Origin: a virus
DNA length: 37,763 bases
Reading direction: 5' to 3' (one strand)
IMG/VR virus record: IMGVR_UViG_3300042559_002530
Coordinates: 1 to 37,763 of that record
In this document: positions 16,101-25,364 of the stretch, in pieces
How positions within the stretch are numbered: position 1 is the stretch's first letter
How the letters are laid out: the number at the start of each line of letters is the position of its first letter
Made by a program: the position numbers and the translations under genes
The notes under the pieces: model-generated
What the model was told of the DNA's origin: nothing
Database searches by the model: none
The model's input: the letters and a program-made list of their open reading frames with translations, nothing else

Positions 16101-17246
16101 TCTATGTCAGCTAAACATTTGTGGAGTGCTCAGAAATACTTTAAATTTAAGTTAGATAAGTCTTGGGTTACTAATTTGGGTAAAAATGTTATAGGGTTTG
16201 CATCTATAACTCAACAATTAGATAAGATGTTAGGATTTGATGAAAAAACATCTATCAAATCTGGTGGATTTATGGGAGTTGGTGCGTCAACTACTAGTAC
16301 TACAACAAGAAAGATGAAAGATGTTTCTATTGTTAATAGAGTTGTTAGTCAAATTGTTGAAACAGCTAGAATTTTACATATTAATCAAAAGTTTTTCAAA
16401 TTTAAATTAGATAGAAATTGGGTTTATGATCTACATTGGAACTTAGAAAATTATGCTAAATTAACTAGAATACTTGATAAGATTCTTACTATTAAAGAGG
16501 TTAAAACTATGAGTCTTGGTAGATTTGGTAGTTACTCTGTAGAAACTACTAGAGCCGCTGATGTTGGAACCGTTAATAGGATTGTAAATCAGTTAGTGAT
16601 GACTGCTGGTATATTATGGAAGAATAAAAAATTCTTTGAAAATAAAATAGATCCTAGTTATGTAAAAAATATGGCTACTAATATTAGAGACTTTGCTAGT
16701 TTAGTTAGATATCTTAGTAAAGATGATACTTTATCTGGTGGTGGTCTTTTAAGCGTATTTGGATTGGATCCTGTTTCAAGAGCAGCTTTAGGTATGAATA
16801 AAATGGCTAGTGCATTTGATAAATTGGCCTCATCACTTAATAAGTTTAGTTCGGCTATTAAATCAGTTGATGGTCAAAAAGTTAATATGATAAGAAAGTT
16901 GACTGGTAATATTGCAATACTTTCGTCAATGGATTCTAAAATGTTCAATAATATGTTGACCGTTCTAGAAAAAAGAAGTAGTGTATTTTCTAAGTTACTT
17001 GATTCACCAAAAAGAGGAGGTGGTCCAAATGTTGGTGAGAAACCAGGTGGTGGTCAAAGAGAAGTTTGGGCTAAGAAAGGTAATCAAGGTCCTGTTGATG
17101 GTAAAGGTGAAAGTGCTTTACATAAATTGGATAGAATTGCTCATTTATTAGACTCAATTAACAAGAATGTTGATACAGTTGATGATTTAGTAATGCACAT
17201 AATGACTGCTAAAAAAGAAGAGAAATTAGGAACTGAAAAACCATAG
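13179..17246 (+). CDS. Probable tail tape measure protein with long hydrophobic repeat core (1355 aa)
   Basis: Residues 1-~97 are helical, polar and coiled-coil-like. Residues ~100-690 are a long series of strongly hydrophobic segments in tandem repeats of about 68 residues (for example F-L-P-M-I-L-P-A-I-A-L-G-I-A at ~231-244 and F-L-P-L-I-L-P-A-I-A-L-G-I-A at ~299-312, each followed by F-G-I-R-K-L). Residues ~715-1000 contain further repeats built around K-A-W-A-E-G-V and G-A-F-x-x-V-Y. The tail (~1000-1355) is helical, with a Gly-rich linker and a last helix. Great length, repeats, helical ends and hydrophobic segments are usual for tape measure proteins, which fix tail length and enter the host envelope during DNA delivery. 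T4 gp29 is shorter (about 590 aa). An alternative is an internal or membrane protein; tail genes elsewhere in the window favour tape measure. Confidence 0.62.
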   Translation: MDKKLLDSLNNLSIALQDISDSLKSKSEASSATAKAMKGGNFIKEIKEINAGVKQLQKDSKQILANQQTIMKMGKSKSKGADAAEGLGKDKQKQKNFKEGIGVILLLAVAVLALGIAFNLVGKVNFLSVIALSIALPLLAIGFAKVHTVLKQVGFDAKKDSKNFIIAITAISLGITISSWILSMVTPVTFTKMFTIILISVGFSALSPAIYKLIRAFKGMSFLEVVKSVLFLPMILPAIALGIAFASWAFQLVKPVGFSQMFTTIFIALAFTVISFGIRKLLQAFKGIGMAALSKSVIFLPLILPAIALGIALSSYALQLVRPISLGQFFTTIFIALAFTIIAFGIRKLMTAFKGLTPVEMLVAAIGIPIILVAISYAIALSSHAFSMIKPIGFSQFLTALGIAIVFIVISFAAKFIIKAVSKMKMQDVFKLPLFFVAISIAIMLSSHILSKTKTIPFMTMLKIAIYSVVLAIAVIAIGVAMFALSKLKVSVKDAIMGALLIVIISVAIMVSSHILAMGNYKKYPDWKWALGVGLSLLAFIPAMLVLGSIAMSGFGALAILAGGAMVLVVALAIVATSHILAMGKYNKYPPIKWTLGTVAAMVPFALMAVVLGGIAMTGIGLIAFALGVPLVLAVAETIVETSKILSKGKYDNKGMLGWTVATVLLFSTFAPLILVLGAIGMAAAVISFFTGSDPFEQGRSMLASIAWSIVEVSSILAFGKYTGGPTKAWAEGVAIAIGAFGQVYQMLVMSSVMEAFGGGGVGPDDFARAIKVVSRGIVDAAGFFAKNKAVFKNGPPKAWAEGVGLAIGAFAPVYKMLVDFPFSGGKKMSAAIITISKGIIDAAKIFAANKATFDEGYPSKKWGEGVGAALNAFAPVFKSLSEDTGWFTSGTEVVDNMSYGVRTLAYSLTDAAFAFNTIGADAWKAYPSQAWANGVKLSIVGFMDIFGEIEERGFNVAIFSMYSKILEGGIKSISMSAKHLWSAQKYFKFKLDKSWVTNLGKNVIGFASITQQLDKMLGFDEKTSIKSGGFMGVGASTTSTTTRKMKDVSIVNRVVSQIVETARILHINQKFFKFKLDRNWVYDLHWNLENYAKLTRILDKILTIKEVKTMSLGRFGSYSVETTRAADVGTVNRIVNQLVMTAGILWKNKKFFENKIDPSYVKNMATNIRDFASLVRYLSKDDTLSGGGLLSVFGLDPVSRAALGMNKMASAFDKLASSLNKFSSAIKSVDGQKVNMIRKLTGNIAILSSMDSKMFNNMLTVLEKRSSVFSKLLDSPKRGGGPNVGEKPGGGQREVWAKKGNQGPVDGKGESALHKLDRIAHLLDSINKNVDTVDDLVMHIMTAKKEEKLGTEKP
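13830..14650 (+). repeat. Tandem ~68-residue hydrophobic modules in the tape measure gene
   Basis: Successive modules share L-P-A-I-A-L-G-I-A, K-P-[IV]-G-F-S-Q, F-T-T-I-F-I-A-L-A-F-T and F-G-I-R-K-L, with an offset of 68 residues between the first two. Later modules drift into S-S-H-I-L-A-M-G-x-Y forms. The series reads as stepwise internal duplication. Confidence 0.75.
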
Positions 17247-17283
17247 TGACTAAACTAATTGATATATAAATTATATAATACAA

Positions 17284-17715
17284 ATGAAAAGAATATCTCT
17301 ATTTAAAAAAATAAGTGTTTTTAGAGAATATAAAAAGTCTCTTAAATCCATTAAGACTGAATTAGAACAAACATTTGGTGCAAGAATTGATAATGCTTGG
17401 AGAATTTATAATGTTATAAATATTCCTAATGAGGTTATAGGAGAGCCTTATAACTTAAGAAAGGCAGATATTGATAAGATAGCTGAGAGCTCTGTAAAAG
17501 AATATACTACAGAATTGTCTAAATTCTTGAACACTAAAGGTTTACAAGAGTTATATGATTTTTATGAAGTTAAAAAAGTTGATAAATATTCATACCTTGT
17601 AGTTATTGGATTTTCTCTGTTCAAGAGTAATGAGTATTATGATATTATTAGATATAGAATATTACCAACAATTTCAGTTATTTCTCTTATTTTATTACTT
17701 ATTTTATTTCTCTAA
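17284..17715 (+). CDS. Small protein with C-terminal membrane anchor (143 aa)
   Basis: The body is helical and charged (residues ~1-120: Y-K-K-S-L-K-S-I-K-T-E-L-E-Q-T-F, D-N-A-W-R-I-Y-N-V-I). The last ~18 residues (P-T-I-S-V-I-S-L-I-L-L-L-I-L) form one clear transmembrane segment, giving a tail-anchored topology with the bulk in the cytoplasm. I do not recognise the family. It follows the tape measure gene by 37 bp on the same strand. Possible roles include a membrane-associated assembly factor or envelope effector. Confidence 0.7.
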   Translation: MKRISLFKKISVFREYKKSLKSIKTELEQTFGARIDNAWRIYNVINIPNEVIGEPYNLRKADIDKIAESSVKEYTTELSKFLNTKGLQELYDFYEVKKVDKYSYLVVIGFSLFKSNEYYDIIRYRILPTISVISLILLLILFL

Positions 17716-17768
17716 CTAAACTTTTCCTCGAATATTTTTTATAATAAAAAACAAATAAAAAATAATAT

Positions 17769-18200
17769 ATGGATAATTTCTACGAGTTGTCAGAGGATAC
17801 AATATCAACATTCTTTGAAGTATTTAACAAAAAAGCATTTCCAGTTTCTGTCAAATTTCAATTTGAGGGAGATGAGAAACAAAAAGAACTGATTAAAGTA
17901 TCAGTAATTCCACCAAAATTTGCATTTCTTTTACAAAAAGAAATAATGGTATCTATCAATGAAGATTTAATGATGGTATTTGATGAAGAGTCAATTACAA
18001 TTTTAATTGAACAAGAAATTGATAAAATTAATATCAATGTAGAGACTGGTAAAATCAAATTAGGAAAAACAGACCTAAATACCTTTTCATCAATCGTTAA
18101 TAAATATGGTGTTGAGAAAGTAGCAAGAGCTAATAAAGTGGAAGAGTTATACCAAGAGCAAAAGAAAGATGCTAAAATTGATGAAGAATTTATAGCATAA
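17769..18200 (+). CDS. Hypothetical protein (143 aa)
   Basis: Acidic protein opening M-D-N-F-Y-E-L-S-E-D-T, with a mixed alpha/beta body (F-P-V-S-V-K-F-Q-F-E-G, L-I-K-V-S-V-I-P-P-K-F) and a helical, Lys/Glu-rich C terminus. No family recognised. It stands in a co-directional run of four small genes behind the tape measure gene with short gaps, so a tail-assembly role is possible. The A-rich leader before the ATG has no Shine-Dalgarno sequence, as usual in Bacteroidota. Confidence 0.7.
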   Translation: MDNFYELSEDTISTFFEVFNKKAFPVSVKFQFEGDEKQKELIKVSVIPPKFAFLLQKEIMVSINEDLMMVFDEESITILIEQEIDKININVETGKIKLGKTDLNTFSSIVNKYGVEKVARANKVEELYQEQKKDAKIDEEFIA

Positions 18201-18212
18201 AATTTAAAAAAT

Positions 18213-18425
18213 ATGAAAAACGAAAAATATATAAAAGCTCTTAGACTTAGATATCAATCAGATATGGCTGAAGCAGAGGCAGCATTAGAACTTTATTTAT
18301 CAAATGATAACCTAGCGGCTATCGGTGAACATTCTGATTTACTTGAAGAACAAGATAAATGGATTGGTAAATATACAGATGCTAAAGATAAACTAGAGAG
18401 TTTAGAAACCTTAATTAAAGGATAA
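18213..18425 (+). CDS. Small helical hypothetical protein (70 aa)
   Basis: Nearly all-helical, predicted as a helical hairpin: L-R-Y-Q-S-D-M-A-E-A-E-A-A-L-E-L-Y-L, then L-L-E-E-Q-D-K-W-I-G-K-Y-T-D-A-K-D-K-L. The gap to the previous gene is 12 bp and to the next 16 bp, which supports a real operon member. No family recognised. Confidence 0.65.
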   Translation: MKNEKYIKALRLRYQSDMAEAEAALELYLSNDNLAAIGEHSDLLEEQDKWIGKYTDAKDKLESLETLIKG

Positions 18426-18441
18426 AAATAAAAATAAAAAT

Positions 18442-19092
18442 ATGGACAAAATCGAAACAAATACAGTAAAACCACAATTATCTATCACAAATGAAGGTGT
18501 TGAGCATTTAATTCTAAGTCTTCAACAAGAATCTATTCTTGATAGTAAAATTTCTGATGTTGAGAACTATATGAGTTCTAATGTTGGTAAAGATAAAACT
18601 GATGAGGAGAAAGATGAGTTATATAAAGAGGCTCAAGTTCTTTGGTATAACTTTGTTAATTCATTAAAAGAAGCAAAGTATAACTTCTTCCTTAATAGAT
18701 CTGAACATAAGTTCTTAACAGACTTAATTCTAACTAAATTAGAGTATGACGTAAATACTATCTTCTTCGCTATTGAATTGACAAATACGATGGGTGGTAT
18801 GAAAGATGCTAAGTATGTTAATGATAAAGATGTAGTTGCTTTCCCAGTTGATGCTACTGAGATTACTTACATCTATCATTTAATTTCTAAACATAAAATT
18901 AAAGGTCTTACAAAAGATGCTTATACTTTCTCTAAACTTTTATTAAAAATTGGAGATATCTCTAAAATCTTTAATTATTACGAAGCTACAAGTAAAAATC
19001 TATCAAAAGAAATCCAAGATTGGATTGTTACTTTTGATTCTGGTGTTGACTTTGAAACTGCTAGTGGTTCTGTTTTACAACCAGAAGCATAA
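18442..19092 (+). CDS. Hypothetical protein (216 aa), last gene of the tape measure operon
   Basis: Helical protein without signal peptide or membrane segment; an acidic stretch (~53-66, D-K-T-D-E-E-K-D-E-L-Y) is followed by an aromatic, helical core (V-L-W-Y-N-F-V-N-S-L-K-E-A-K-Y-N-F-F-L-N-R, ending near residue 87). The C terminus is Ser/Asp-rich. No family recognised. A strong hairpin terminator follows 18 bp after the stop, closing the operon that starts with the tape measure gene. Confidence 0.72.
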   Translation: MDKIETNTVKPQLSITNEGVEHLILSLQQESILDSKISDVENYMSSNVGKDKTDEEKDELYKEAQVLWYNFVNSLKEAKYNFFLNRSEHKFLTDLILTKLEYDVNTIFFAIELTNTMGGMKDAKYVNDKDVVAFPVDATEITYIYHLISKHKIKGLTKDAYTFSKLLLKIGDISKIFNYYEATSKNLSKEIQDWIVTFDSGVDFETASGSVLQPEA

Positions 19093-19107
19093 TTAATCTC
19101 ACTGAAT

Positions 19108-19140
19108 AAAAAAACCTCCAATATAATTGGAGGTTTTTTA
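19108..19140. terminator. Bidirectional intrinsic terminator
   Basis: AAAACCTCCAAT (19111-19122) pairs with ATTGGAGGTTTT (19126-19137) across a 3-base loop, with A-runs and T-runs on both sides. It lies between convergent gene ends (stops at 19092 and 19152) and can serve both strands. Confidence 0.85.
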
Positions 19141-19151
19141 TTTTAAGGTAA

Positions 19152-22100
19152 TTAGTATATTTGAGATATAGGAATAAATGGACCTATTGGATCTATATAT
19201 TTTGTAGGCTCTGTTAAATCTTTATTTCCTCTTATTTCATAGTTTTTTCTATCTCTATAGATTAATCCATATCCATTATCAGATGTTACTTCAATTACAA
19301 CAAATGGATCAATATTTGAATCTATTGTGAAATTATAGGGTAATATAGGATTCATTTCAGAGTTTTTTGGAACTTTTCTAAATTCAGATAGTGTTTGAAC
19401 AGGTTCTAAATCTATTTCTCTCCACTGAGTTATATTAAGCCAATTTTTATCAGATCCATTATCTAAAACTGGTGGAACACTTGTTGTTATAGATGCTGTT
19501 CCTGATGATGTCGCGAATGTGCCTAATCCAGTACACACATAAATATCTCTGTTATACTCAACTACATTTGTTACTTCATATGAGGTATTAGGTATCCAAG
19601 ATTTAGTATTTTCATATTTTCGAGGATTATTAATTTTATTATTTTCTTTGGCTGATTCATATATTTTATCATAGTATGTTATTTTATCACCAGCGTTGTA
19701 AGTTTTAAATGGTGCCCATTCTTTATATGTTTTATAAGTTCTTATAGAAATATTAAAGTAATCAGGTATTTCTAAATCTACTCCATTAAATGGTTTCGGA
19801 GGTGGAACTAAACCAGTTGGATTTTTATCAGATCCTATTCCTTCAATTATTGTATAAAAATCTAATACACAATTGTAAACGGTAGAACCACTATTAATTG
19901 GCATTAAATAAGCCTCATTTAACCTAAATGTTATAGGGGTCATATTCTCTTTTGAGTTTATAAATCTAACATCATATGTCGTATGTACAATCTCATTTGT
20001 GCTTTTTAGATATGCTTTCCCTGTTATATCCATTATTTTGTGAGTTAATGGAATTATATTTCTCTTAAGCCAATATTTAAGACCTTGTAGTTTAATTACA
20101 ACTTCATCTATTGAATAGTTTAGTACATTTGTTCCTTCCTTATCTGTTATTTGATATGTTAGGTTAAACATATTTGTTTCTTCGTAGTTTTCGTTTGGAA
20201 AGTTATTTTTTACAAATTCACTTTCAGTAAATCCTTCTACTGTGTTATCAAACATATCCGGTATTTCTACTTTGAATAGTTTTAAAAACTTTTCTGAATT
20301 AGGATTTATATCTCTATAATATTCATTTAATTGTAAGTCATTATATCCAAAGAAGTTTATTGCATTTATTATTGATTTGTAAGCTCCTATATACGGGTAT
20401 ATAAGATGTTTCATCATCAACATCTCTTTTCTTTTCTTATTTAAAATTGTCCAATCTGTACCACCTTCTAAAATATCATATTCTTTGAAAATAAATACTT
20501 CATTTGGTGCTATTAGTTTTCCAACATTACCTAATTCAATTTTAAATCTCTCATCCTCTACTTCAGTTTGACCATATACAATAAATCTAGATATCTCTCT
20601 GTCTATAACCTTTATAGTTGTTTTTAAATAAGTAGTATTATTTACTTTAGGGTAGTCTACTATTACTGTTGATTCTGGATATAATAAGTCATTACCAGAT
20701 AAAAAGTCCAATACCATATTCTTAGCATAGACGGTTCTTATTTTCATTATAAGTCCATTGTTGTTTGATATATATTGAGATGATTTATTTGTTAAATCTC
20801 TTACATAAATAGTTATTAATTGACCTTCTTTTAAACCCTTTCCTATGAAGAATTCTGATGATAGTGTATTTATACTTATCATACCTCTTTTATCTGGTCC
20901 AAATTCATCTAAGGTTTCAAATCTTAATATTGTTCCATTTATTTGAGTTGATTCAAATTCAATAGTAACCTCTTCTTTCTTCCAAAGTTGTAAAACAGAT
21001 CTTAATGCTCCTTCTTCTTCTGATTTATATCCAATAAATAATTGAATAGGCTCAGGTTCTATTGATATATTAGATTCATCATCTATATAACTTAGTTTAT
21101 ACTCAACTTTATTAAATATAGTTTGTTGATATTCAGGTGCGTTAAGTTTAGTTAAATCCTTATTAGCGTTTTTATTCAACACTACTGGGCTAAGTGGTTT
21201 TATTCCTGTATATGAATATGATCCATTTACTGGTAACTGATCTCCACTAAAGTCATACATGAAAAATTCAGGAACATCATCAGCAAACCATTTCCAATAA
21301 TATTTAACTTGAACTTCTCCTTCAAAATTTTCTCTTGGTCTTCTTACATACTCTTTAGTTTTTAACCATAGGTCAACATGTGGTTCATAATTAGGATCTA
21401 AGGTTCCATATGAATTGTCATTAATTGGATTATAAACACTTGGGTTAATATTAATACTACTATTTAATGTAACTTCTACTTCTGTTATCGTATTGGTAGA
21501 TGGTTCTATTACCCAAACTGATCTTCTGTCTGGATTGTATATAATTCTTGTACTACCAGAAGGTAAAGGAACTGTTTGAACCACTGCTCCTGTTGTTGGT
21601 CTAATTACACTAACACTATTTGATGAAAGTGATGATAAATAAACATCTCCGTCAAATTGATTTAATGCTAAATAACCATAGTTTGATACTCCAGTATTTA
21701 TTGTAATGGCATCAGTAGATAGATTAAGAGATTTAAATGATGTTGATGAATCTGAAATGTTCATCTCACCTGTTAGATTATTAAATATAATATCATTAAA
21801 TGGTTGTGTTGTTATTCCAGAAATTGACTGAGACACACCATTGTCAATTTTCCATAAACTAGAAGAACCATAAACATAAATAGCTTCATTAATAGGTTCA
21901 TAGAATATTGAATTTGTTAATCCTGGTATACCATAAGTTGTTTGTATTGTTCTATTAGGATTTGATGAATTTGGTGGTAAGTATCCTGGTAAACTAGGAC
22001 CTCCATTTATTCTAAGAGTTTGATTAGCATCTGTTATTACATACATATCACCTTCAAATTCATTAAATACCATCTTTCCACAAGATGTTGCAGATGGTGG

Positions 22101-25100
22101 AAAATTAAGTGATGATGTTCCTAAAGTCACAGCTAATGTATTTGTATAGTCCCAAATATCAATATTTGGACTATTATCATATGTTACATAAATATCACCA
22201 TTGTTTGGATTGATTTCCATATCATGTGCGTTATTAGCAAGTGACATTGTTGCTACTAATGTATTTAGTAGAGGATCAACTACGAATATATTATTCTTTG
22301 ATAAACAATAAAGATAGTTATTATATGAGTTATACTCTATCTCAATACTTTGAGTATTTCCAGGTAAATAGACTGTTGTTAAATAGCTAGTTATATATGA
22401 ATCCATTACCGTTAAGTCATCTCCAAAAGCATAAATTGAATTAGATAACTGAACATAGATTAAGTCTACTAAGCCTGATGTTCCTGGATAACCTTGAAGA
22501 TTATATGTGTTTAGTGTATAAGTATTTGGATTATATGTTAAAGTAAATGCTGATGGATCAAATGCTCCTATTTGATATGGTCCTGCTCCACTAGGAGTTG
22601 GTCCAACAATAGGTCCATCACATGCTGTTTGTCCATATCCAGTGTCAAATGCTAATGTGATAAATGCTGATGAATTACAAATTCCAGATGTTAATCCCCA
22701 GAATGGTCCCTGATAACTTAAATTTAAGACTTGTGGATCCAAAAATTGAATAACAAACTCTTGATTGTTATAAGGATGTATGGTATTATTAATAGAGAAA
22801 ACCATTCCTGTTGCAAATCCAGCATCTTCAAATGATACTAAATCAGTAGGTAAAGATACCTCATTTGAGGTTATAAGTAAACCATCATTACCCTTTATTT
22901 TTTTAGTTATTGTGTAGTCTATAATACCTGGTATTGATAATTTGCCTGTGTTTATAGTGTAATCAAGTCTCCTATCTAATCTTTTAACATCAAATTTTAG
23001 TAAATTATTTATAGGTGTTACTAAAATTCCAAATGTTCTTAAATAGTCTCCGTGTTCATCAACCCATGCTGATAAAGTAGCCGGAATATCAGGATATTGT
23101 GAATATGATCCGGTTTGATATATTGTATTTTGACTAAATTCATCGTCATTTATAGTTAAAGTTAAAACTGGTCCAATAGTTGGTCTAGTATTAGTATAAT
23201 CATTGTTACTAAAAAGAACTCTAGAGTGTTCAATATAATAATCAGCAGTTATCCCTACAAAAATATCATCTATTATTAAAGGAACATTCGGATATTGTGT
23301 TTGTAGTTTTATTGAGTTTACAAATGGTGAAAATATAGGACCCGTGTATTGTATATCAGCTATTATACCTAATCTTATTAGTTCTGTATAATGTCTAGCT
23401 AGCCAATTTCTAAGAGTTCTGTCAATTGTTCTTTGCATATCTAAAAGACCACCGCTGTATATCGCTGCTAATTCTTCTTGATAAACTTGTCCGTTTATAA
23501 TAACTTTAAATCCATATTCATCTATATCTGTAAATACAATATTGACCAAAATATTTTGAGATATATCATAATTTAGTTCAGAGTTTACAGACTCTTCTAC
23601 TTGAGTCACTCTCTCATATGTTTGTGTAACATTTCCTATTGAATATGTTGGTCCAATTTGATTTTGATAGAAATTTACTTCTGCATATTTACTCGGATAT
23701 ATTAAATCTGCCTTTAATTTATTATTTTCATAAAATAAATCAATATTAAATGACTTTAAATCATCTTTATATTTTTCAGCAGCAGATGCTAAAGTTGCTG
23801 CCGTGCTATATGTGAATCCATATCCAAAATATATTCTATCAGTTGTTAGGTATATTTGAGCACCTAGTAATATTTCAGGTGTTACTACTTGGTCTACTTT
23901 TATATAACTTATGGACGGTGACCAATATTCTGTTGTATATGGATCTACAAACTGAGTCGCTCCAGTAAAACTTTGAGTATAAGCTAATATACATTGATAT
24001 ATTTTATTATTCCAAAGAACTTGTGATTGAGTTCCGTAGAATGTTTCTTGTGTGTTTCCCGTAAATGTAGGAATATTAGCTATAGTAAAGAAGTTTTGAT
24101 TTGTTGTTGAGCCTATTATTTTAAATTCTCTACCAGGTTTTAATATATCCGGAACACTACTAGAGAAGTATATTTTATTTTCTACACTTACTATCGGGTC
24201 CGCTACACTATTTATAGTTATATAAATATCATCTATTATTGTGCTACCACCTATAGATACACCATCTATAACAAATAAATCACCAACAGTATATTGTTTA
24301 CCTATTTTATTTATTGTAACTGATGATACAACACCACCGGAAACTACAACATCAAATAATCCACCAGTTCCCGTTACGGAAGATGATGCGCCATTTGAAG
24401 TTAATGATGTATATGGTCCGTTAGCTCCTACATTTGATGTGTATGAGAATGTTAAAATCTCACCACCTGATGTTATTTGATTTGATACTTGGTTTATATT
24501 TAAACCACCATCATATATTCTTGGTAAATCTGTTTTACTAACAACCTCAATTATTATATCTTCACCATTCATTCCTGATGTGTAGTATTCAAAGTGTTTG
24601 TTATCTGTTAGTTCTTCTTCTTTTACTGTGTAAATCCCATCATTTAATTGTGAGTTTATTATATTTAATTTTTTCTTTTTATATAATTTATCATAAAATT
24701 GTGGTTCATTCCAATAAGAAAGATTATCACTATATAAACTATTTATATAATTATAAACTCCAATTCCATTTATTGCTGATATTGTTCTTCCTACATATAT
24801 TGACTGATCGGAATATTGTGAAATATACATTGACTCAAATGTTGCATTATCAACAGAACTTATAATCATTACAGCTCCTTTTTTCGTTGATACAACGGTA
24901 TAAGTTTGTGTAGGATTGTTGAACTCTAAAAATACTGAATCAAATCTAATTATACTACCTATTGGAAATTTCTTTTCAAAGTTATCACCAAATATCCATT
25001 TCGAATAAAATGTTGGATCATTGTTAATGGGTTCAATTCTATTAATACTTTGATTCTCATATTTGCTATTATAGAAAAACAATCCATATTCATTGAATAA

Positions 25101-25310
25101 CTGGAATTTATTTAAGGTTAGCGTTCCAGGTAGTTCGAACTCAAATGATGGTATATTCTCCAACATATAAATTCCTAATGTTTTGAAAGTATCTGAAGAG
25201 TTTTCGTGAAAAAGTAAATCTCCTTCAAATCTATCTGTCGTATAGTTGTAGTTGAAATTTAAATAATCTCCTTCTTTGTTGAAGAATAATAGGTTTTTAT
25301 GATTTGACAT
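19152..25310 (-). CDS. Giant baseplate/adhesin structural protein with beta-propeller (2052 aa)
   Basis: A mosaic of domains. Residues ~1-270 are beta-rich, starting N-H-K-N-L-L-F-F-N-K-E-G-D. Residues ~281-370 are a domain also present at the C terminus of the 1448-7897 fibre. Residues ~427-472 look like a carbohydrate-binding-type loop (W-N-N-K-I-Y-Q-C, Y-W-S-P). Residues ~950-1285 are repeated ~45-50-residue blades typical of a beta-propeller (I-Y-V-T-Y, M-Y-V-I-T, V-Y-L-S-S, V-W-V-I-E). Residues ~1305-1830 form a structural region with Y-P-Y-I-G-A-Y-K-S-I-I-N-A-I-N-F-F-G-Y (~1638-1656). Residues ~1864-1932 hold two copies of a CBM5/12-like pattern (W-A-P-F-K-T-Y-N-A-G-D; W-I-P-N-T-S-Y). 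Best reading: a baseplate-attached receptor or cell-wall-binding component. No T4 homologue is clear. Confidence 0.7.
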   Translation of the reverse strand: MSNHKNLLFFNKEGDYLNFNYNYTTDRFEGDLLFHENSSDTFKTLGIYMLENIPSFEFELPGTLTLNKFQLFNEYGLFFYNSKYENQSINRIEPINNDPTFYSKWIFGDNFEKKFPIGSIIRFDSVFLEFNNPTQTYTVVSTKKGAVMIISSVDNATFESMYISQYSDQSIYVGRTISAINGIGVYNYINSLYSDNLSYWNEPQFYDKLYKKKKLNIINSQLNDGIYTVKEEELTDNKHFEYYTSGMNGEDIIIEVVSKTDLPRIYDGGLNINQVSNQITSGGEILTFSYTSNVGANGPYTSLTSNGASSSVTGTGGLFDVVVSGGVVSSVTINKIGKQYTVGDLFVIDGVSIGGSTIIDDIYITINSVADPIVSVENKIYFSSSVPDILKPGREFKIIGSTTNQNFFTIANIPTFTGNTQETFYGTQSQVLWNNKIYQCILAYTQSFTGATQFVDPYTTEYWSPSISYIKVDQVVTPEILLGAQIYLTTDRIYFGYGFTYSTAATLASAAEKYKDDLKSFNIDLFYENNKLKADLIYPSKYAEVNFYQNQIGPTYSIGNVTQTYERVTQVEESVNSELNYDISQNILVNIVFTDIDEYGFKVIINGQVYQEELAAIYSGGLLDMQRTIDRTLRNWLARHYTELIRLGIIADIQYTGPIFSPFVNSIKLQTQYPNVPLIIDDIFVGITADYYIEHSRVLFSNNDYTNTRPTIGPVLTLTINDDEFSQNTIYQTGSYSQYPDIPATLSAWVDEHGDYLRTFGILVTPINNLLKFDVKRLDRRLDYTINTGKLSIPGIIDYTITKKIKGNDGLLITSNEVSLPTDLVSFEDAGFATGMVFSINNTIHPYNNQEFVIQFLDPQVLNLSYQGPFWGLTSGICNSSAFITLAFDTGYGQTACDGPIVGPTPSGAGPYQIGAFDPSAFTLTYNPNTYTLNTYNLQGYPGTSGLVDLIYVQLSNSIYAFGDDLTVMDSYITSYLTTVYLPGNTQSIEIEYNSYNNYLYCLSKNNIFVVDPLLNTLVATMSLANNAHDMEINPNNGDIYVTYDNSPNIDIWDYTNTLAVTLGTSSLNFPPSATSCGKMVFNEFEGDMYVITDANQTLRINGGPSLPGYLPPNSSNPNRTIQTTYGIPGLTNSIFYEPINEAIYVYGSSSLWKIDNGVSQSISGITTQPFNDIIFNNLTGEMNISDSSTSFKSLNLSTDAITINTGVSNYGYLALNQFDGDVYLSSLSSNSVSVIRPTTGAVVQTVPLPSGSTRIIYNPDRRSVWVIEPSTNTITEVEVTLNSSININPSVYNPINDNSYGTLDPNYEPHVDLWLKTKEYVRRPRENFEGEVQVKYYWKWFADDVPEFFMYDFSGDQLPVNGSYSYTGIKPLSPVVLNKNANKDLTKLNAPEYQQTIFNKVEYKLSYIDDESNISIEPEPIQLFIGYKSEEEGALRSVLQLWKKEEVTIEFESTQINGTILRFETLDEFGPDKRGMISINTLSSEFFIGKGLKEGQLITIYVRDLTNKSSQYISNNNGLIMKIRTVYAKNMVLDFLSGNDLLYPESTVIVDYPKVNNTTYLKTTIKVIDREISRFIVYGQTEVEDERFKIELGNVGKLIAPNEVFIFKEYDILEGGTDWTILNKKRKEMLMMKHLIYPYIGAYKSIINAINFFGYNDLQLNEYYRDINPNSEKFLKLFKVEIPDMFDNTVEGFTESEFVKNNFPNENYEETNMFNLTYQITDKEGTNVLNYSIDEVVIKLQGLKYWLKRNIIPLTHKIMDITGKAYLKSTNEIVHTTYDVRFINSKENMTPITFRLNEAYLMPINSGSTVYNCVLDFYTIIEGIGSDKNPTGLVPPPKPFNGVDLEIPDYFNISIRTYKTYKEWAPFKTYNAGDKITYYDKIYESAKENNKINNPRKYENTKSWIPNTSYEVTNVVEYNRDIYVCTGLGTFATSSGTASITTSVPPVLDNGSDKNWLNITQWREIDLEPVQTLSEFRKVPKNSEMNPILPYNFTIDSNIDPFVVIEVTSDNGYGLIYRDRKNYEIRGNKDLTEPTKYIDPIGPFIPISQIY
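24201..24472 (-). repeat. ~88-residue domain shared with the 1448-7897 fibre
   Basis: Encodes G-G-E-I-L-T-F, T-G-T-G-G-L-F-D-V-V-V-S-G-G, V-S-S-V-T-I-N-K-I-G-K-Q-Y and D-D-I-Y-I-T-I-N. The partner copy at about 7511-7780 (+) has N-G-E-I-L-T-Y, T-G-A-T-F-D-V-V-I-S-S-G-G, V-S-S-V-S-I-N-T-S-G-K-N-Y and D-D-I-I-I-T-I-N in the same order and spacing. Confidence 0.85.
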
Positions 25311-25325
25311 TTAATAATGTAAACT

Positions 25326-25345
25326 TTTACATATATATTAATTTA
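25326..25345 (-). promoter_or_regulatory. Candidate leftward promoter in the divergent gap
   Basis: The minus strand here reads TTAATATATATGTAAAAG, about 17 bp before the start codon at 25310, matching the recurrent T-T-A-A-T-A-T-A-T-A element. Confidence 0.35.
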
Positions 25346-25364
25346 TCTTTTCTTAGTAAGTGAA

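Noticed and set aside
24241-24865. Two plus-strand open frames inside the 2052-residue gene
   Set aside because: They are antisense to well-formed domains, including the shared fibre domain, and have biased compositions expected of shadow frames.
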